Assembly: GCA_964608185.1 (NCBI GenBank)
Contig: CAZSMR010000041.1
Coordinates: 1-8,282 of the forward strand
From: Porticoccus sp964608185
GTDB lineage: Bacteria > Pseudomonadota > Gammaproteobacteria > Pseudomonadales > Porticoccaceae
DNA: 8,282 nucleotides
Direction of reading: 5' to 3'
The translations under genes and the position numbers were made by a program. Positions 5,562 to 8,282 of this stretch are shown here, in pieces. Each line of letters opens with the position of its first letter. Positions within the stretch are counted from its first letter, which is position 1. Below the pieces are notes generated by a model. That model was not told the origin of the DNA, searched no databases, and worked only from the letters and a program-made list of their open reading frames with translations.

Positions 5562-6257
5562 TTATAATCGAGCTTCAATACCATTTTTTTTGGCAATATC
5601 CAATCCCAATTTCAATACATCATCGATACTCATATCTGAGCTATCAATTATAAAAGCATCTTCAGCAGGAATCATTGGTGACGACTTACGACTAACATCC
5701 CGCTCATCTCGATTTTTTACCTGCTTTATGATCGAGGCAAGATTAACATCTTTATCCATACCCATCAACTGCTTATAACGCCTGCTTGCTCTAACTTCAG
5801 GGCTTGCTGTAAGAAAAATTTTAGCATTTGCATCTGGAAAAACAACGGTACCCATATCGCGACCGTCTGCAATTAGACCAGGTAATCTCAAAAAAGCTCG
5901 CTGACGATCTAGTAACGCTGCCCTAACTTTTGGATAAGCTGCAATTATAGACGCATTGGTACTAATTTCATGGGTTCTAATAAGAGGAGTAGTATCTTCA
6001 CCTTCAAGCATTATCTTTGTTTGAGACTTTTTATTAGTAACAAATGAAACATCCATGTGTCCGGCCAAAATAGAAAGCGACTCTATGCTACCTACATCAA
6101 CCCCGTGACGTTTAGCAGCCAAAGCTAACAACCGATACAAAGCACCACTATCAAGATAGTGAAACCTTAAACTCATAGCTAATAATTGGCAAATAGTCCC
6201 TTTTCCTGCACCGCTTGGGCCATCCACTGTAATTACAGGTATATGCTGGTTTGTCAT
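5562..6257 (-). CDS. cmk: Cytidylate kinase (CMP/dCMP kinase)
   Basis: Cmk phosphorylates CMP and dCMP to the diphosphates with ATP, recycling pyrimidine nucleotides in the cytoplasm. The protein has 231 residues, typical for the bacterial family (E. coli 227). The P-loop GPSGAGKGT is at 13-21, the CMP-binding LDSGALYR at 35-42, DGRDMGT at 131-137, and the arginine-rich LID segment RDERDVSR at 183-190. The roughly 40-residue insert that marks bacterial CMP kinases compared with other NMP kinases is present at about 60-100 (NMP-binding domain). The ATG at 6255-6257 overlaps the stop of tyrA-aroA as ATGA and has GGAG five bases upstream, so translation is probably coupled to the fusion gene. 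rpsA follows after 125 bases. All expected motifs are intact. Confidence 0.97.
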   Translation of the reverse strand: MTNQHIPVITVDGPSGAGKGTICQLLAMSLRFHYLDSGALYRLLALAAKRHGVDVGSIESLSILAGHMDVSFVTNKKSQTKIMLEGEDTTPLIRTHEISTNASIIAAYPKVRAALLDRQRAFLRLPGLIADGRDMGTVVFPDANAKIFLTASPEVRASRRYKQLMGMDKDVNLASIIKQVKNRDERDVSRKSSPMIPAEDAFIIDSSDMSIDDVLKLGLDIAKKNGIEARL

Positions 6258-8282
6258 CTTGTCTCCTCAGCAATAACTAGCCCAGTCGAATTTGCTAGTT
6301 TTATAAAATCTGGAAATGATGTAGCAACATTATTACAGTTCTTGATCAAAATACTACTTGCCGCTCTCAATGCTGCCACACTGAACGCCATGGCTATTCT
6401 ATGATCATTATTGCTATTGATCTCTCCACCTAAAATTGAACCACCCTCAATTTCTATTCCATCGGGCGTAGTGACTACGATGATACCGAGGGTGGTAAGA
6501 CCATCTGCCATCGCCTGAATTCTATCACTCTCTTTAATCCTTAGCTCTGCTGCACCCTTGAGTACAGTCTTTCCGATTGCGCAAGCTGCAGCTATGAATA
6601 AGACTGGAAATTCATCAATAGCCAACGCCACTTGCTCTACAGGAATTTTGATTCCTGTTAGAGCTGCATAGCGTACTCGTATATCAGCAACAGGCTCACC
6701 ACTAACTTCTTTTTGATTAGATAACTCTATGTCTGCTCCCATCATTTGCAAAATACTTATTACACCTATTCTTGTTGGGTTAACGCCGACAAAAGGCAGA
6801 GTTATATCCGAGCCTGGCGAAATAGAGGCTGCCACCATATAAAAAGCTGCTGACGAGATATCTGCAGGTACATTAATAGTTGTAGCTGCCAAATCACGCA
6901 AGCCTTTAAGGCTTATAGATGTGCCCTCTCTATTAACCTTAGAACCAAAAGCAGATAACATTCGTTCAGTATGATCACGTGTAACAACTGGCTCTGTAAC
7001 AGAAGTTTTACTTTTGCTATAAAGACCTGCTAGCAAAATACATGATTTAACTTGAGCGCTCGCCATCGGCAATTTATAATCTATACTATTTAGAGTTACT
7101 CCTCCTTTAATTTTTAAAGGCGGAAAATCTCCTATGCTTCCCTCGATAGAGGCGCCCATATTTTTTAAGGGATTTATCACACGATCCATAGGCCTTTTAG
7201 ATAAGGACTCGTCTCCCGTCAGCTCCACATCAAATGACTGTGCCGACAGCAACCCAGAGAGTAGTCGCATAGAAGTACCAGAGTTTCCTAAATAAAGAGG
7301 TCCGGGTGGCGACTTTAAACCGTTTAATCCAACACCATGGATTTCGACATGCCCGTTATCTGGACCTTTTATTGTAACACCCATGTCCCGAAACGCTTTT
7401 AATGTAGCTAAACTATCCTCTCCCTCTAAAAACCCTGATATATTGGTAACACCATTAGCAATTGATCCCATTATAATTGCACGATGCGAAATAGATTTAT
7501 CTCCCGGAACAACCACTTTTCCCTTAACGCAACCACCTGGAGAGGCTCTATAGTCAATTGTCTTATCAACAGGCTCCAAATAGGACTTATTTTCTCTCAT
7601 TCTCTTAAAATGATTTCTAGCTTCTTTTGCACGAGTGAAGACACCAAGTAGATACTCGCTATCCTTGATGACTATAGCTTCTTTTATTTGGTCAATGTGG
7701 TTAGTTAAGTTAGCTAAAGTAGAAAGGATAGCCTTATCATTTGCCAAAACAATGTCATGCCACATAAAGGGATCGCTGGCCGCTATTCTAGTGAAATCAG
7801 CAAAGCCCCCCGCAGCATAACGAAATATCTCTTTATTTGCTGATAGGCCTGAAAGCATTTCAACTAATGCATAGGCTAGCATATGAGGTAAATGACTCGT
7901 AGCAGCTAGAATTTCATCATGCTCAGATACTCCCATTTCACTTACCACAGAGCCTACTCCAGTCCACAATGCTGATACTTTTTTAGTATGACTCAAGCCT
8001 GTTTCATCTAATGGCGTAAGAATTACCTGATGGTCTTCAAATAAAAGGGGGTCGATTGCATTAATACCGCTTTTTTCTGATCCAGCAATAGGATGCCCGG
8101 GTACAAATTGAGATGGATTGCAACCATAGATATCGAACACAGATTTAACTACACTACCTTTAACGCTTGATACATCAGTTATTGTTACTGTTTCGCTTAG
8201 TAGCCCCCGTAGTTCTAAAAAAATAGTAGAAATTGCAAGCGTTGGCACTGCAATAACAATTAAATCTTCGCTGCCTAAATCA
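6254..8282 (-). CDS. tyrA-aroA: Bifunctional prephenate/cyclohexadienyl dehydrogenase - EPSP synthase (TyrA-AroA fusion), N-terminus cut by window
   Basis: A natural two-domain fusion. The reading frame is open to the window edge (11 more codons, DLGSEDLIVIA, before the first in-frame GTG at 8248), and the start plus first Rossmann unit, about 70 residues by comparison with homologues, lie outside. Counting from that GTG, the TyrA part (about 1-225) shows the end of the NAD-binding fold (LIVIAVPTLAIS), the conserved HPIAGSEKSG at 52-61, and SHLPHMLAYAL at 119-129. It oxidises prephenate or arogenate toward tyrosine. The AroA part (about 240-664) joins shikimate-3-phosphate and PEP to EPSP: PGDKSISHR at 248-256, GNSGTSMRL at 321-329, SKRPM at 350-354, SAQVKS at 397-402, catalytic D545 in IDEFP, and RIKESDR at 570-576. 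The DHRIAM/ATSFP end resembles class II EPSP synthases, while the glycine of NSGT is kept. The stop overlaps cmk by four bases. This fusion and its cmk-rpsA neighbours match Pseudomonas and relatives. Confidence 0.95.
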   Translation of the reverse strand, partial: DLGSEDLIVIAVPTLAISTIFLELRGLLSETVTITDVSSVKGSVVKSVFDIYGCNPSQFVPGHPIAGSEKSGINAIDPLLFEDHQVILTPLDETGLSHTKKVSALWTGVGSVVSEMGVSEHDEILAATSHLPHMLAYALVEMLSGLSANKEIFRYAAGGFADFTRIAASDPFMWHDIVLANDKAILSTLANLTNHIDQIKEAIVIKDSEYLLGVFTRAKEARNHFKRMRENKSYLEPVDKTIDYRASPGGCVKGKVVVPGDKSISHRAIIMGSIANGVTNISGFLEGEDSLATLKAFRDMGVTIKGPDNGHVEIHGVGLNGLKSPPGPLYLGNSGTSMRLLSGLLSAQSFDVELTGDESLSKRPMDRVINPLKNMGASIEGSIGDFPPLKIKGGVTLNSIDYKLPMASAQVKSCILLAGLYSKSKTSVTEPVVTRDHTERMLSAFGSKVNREGTSISLKGLRDLAATTINVPADISSAAFYMVAASISPGSDITLPFVGVNPTRIGVISILQMMGADIELSNQKEVSGEPVADIRVRYAALTGIKIPVEQVALAIDEFPVLFIAAACAIGKTVLKGAAELRIKESDRIQAMADGLTTLGIIVVTTPDGIEIEGGSILGGEINSNNDHRIAMAFSVAALRAASSILIKNCNNVATSFPDFIKLANSTGLVIAEETR
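6263..6266 (-). promoter_or_regulatory. Ribosome binding site of cmk inside the end of tyrA-aroA
   Basis: GGAG (part of GAGGAG) on the minus strand, five bases before the cmk ATG. The same bases encode the Glu-Glu of the C-terminal AEETR of the upstream protein, so the overlap packs a strong ribosome binding site into coding sequence. Confidence 0.8.

Noticed and set aside
8246..8248. GTG as the start of the tyrA-aroA gene
   Set aside because: The frame stays open to the window edge and the preceding residues (DLIVIA) continue the TyrA Rossmann fold, so the real start is outside the window.

Overview
This 8.3 kb, AT-rich window is an ordinary housekeeping stretch of a bacterial chromosome, almost certainly from a gammaproteobacterium. 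The gene order (tyrA-aroA fusion, cmk, rpsA, ihfB, lapA, then pyrF, tRNA-Asn, uvrB), the fused prephenate dehydrogenase/EPSP synthase and the 94-residue IHF-beta match the Pseudomonas/Oceanospirillales/Cellvibrio-like part of that class. The low GC and short gaps suggest a compact, possibly marine genome; that last step is inference. I see no mobile element, CRISPR array, phage gene or defence system.

Layout: from the right edge leftward, six genes run on the minus strand. The tyrA-aroA fusion enters cut off at its N-terminus and overlaps cmk by ATGA. A 125-base leader containing two candidate hairpins precedes rpsA, which ends in a terminator-like hairpin. ihfB follows, then lapA (TTG start, good ribosome binding site), which sits two bases from the start of pyrF. 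A 36-base U-rich gap separates pyrF from a convergent tRNA-Asn(GUU). The tRNA has its own strong-looking promoter and is divergent from uvrB, which fills the left end. No gene-free stretch reaches 300 bases; the longest are 126 bases (uvrB to tRNA-Asn) and 125 bases (cmk to rpsA).

Functionally the genes cover aromatic amino acid synthesis (TyrA, AroA), pyrimidine nucleotide metabolism (CMP kinase, OMP decarboxylase), translation (ribosomal protein S1, tRNA-Asn), nucleoid architecture (IHF-beta), envelope homeostasis (LapA) and DNA repair (UvrB). The points most worth a second look are the absence of lapB between lapA and pyrF, the tight ihfB-lapA-pyrF/tRNA-Asn/uvrB junction (in P. aeruginosa the O-antigen cluster lies between ihfB and uvrB), the structured rpsA leader, an ihfB start preceded by seven U residues with no Shine-Dalgarno sequence, and a perfect palindrome over the tRNA-Asn -10 region. 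I found no convincing new biological system.
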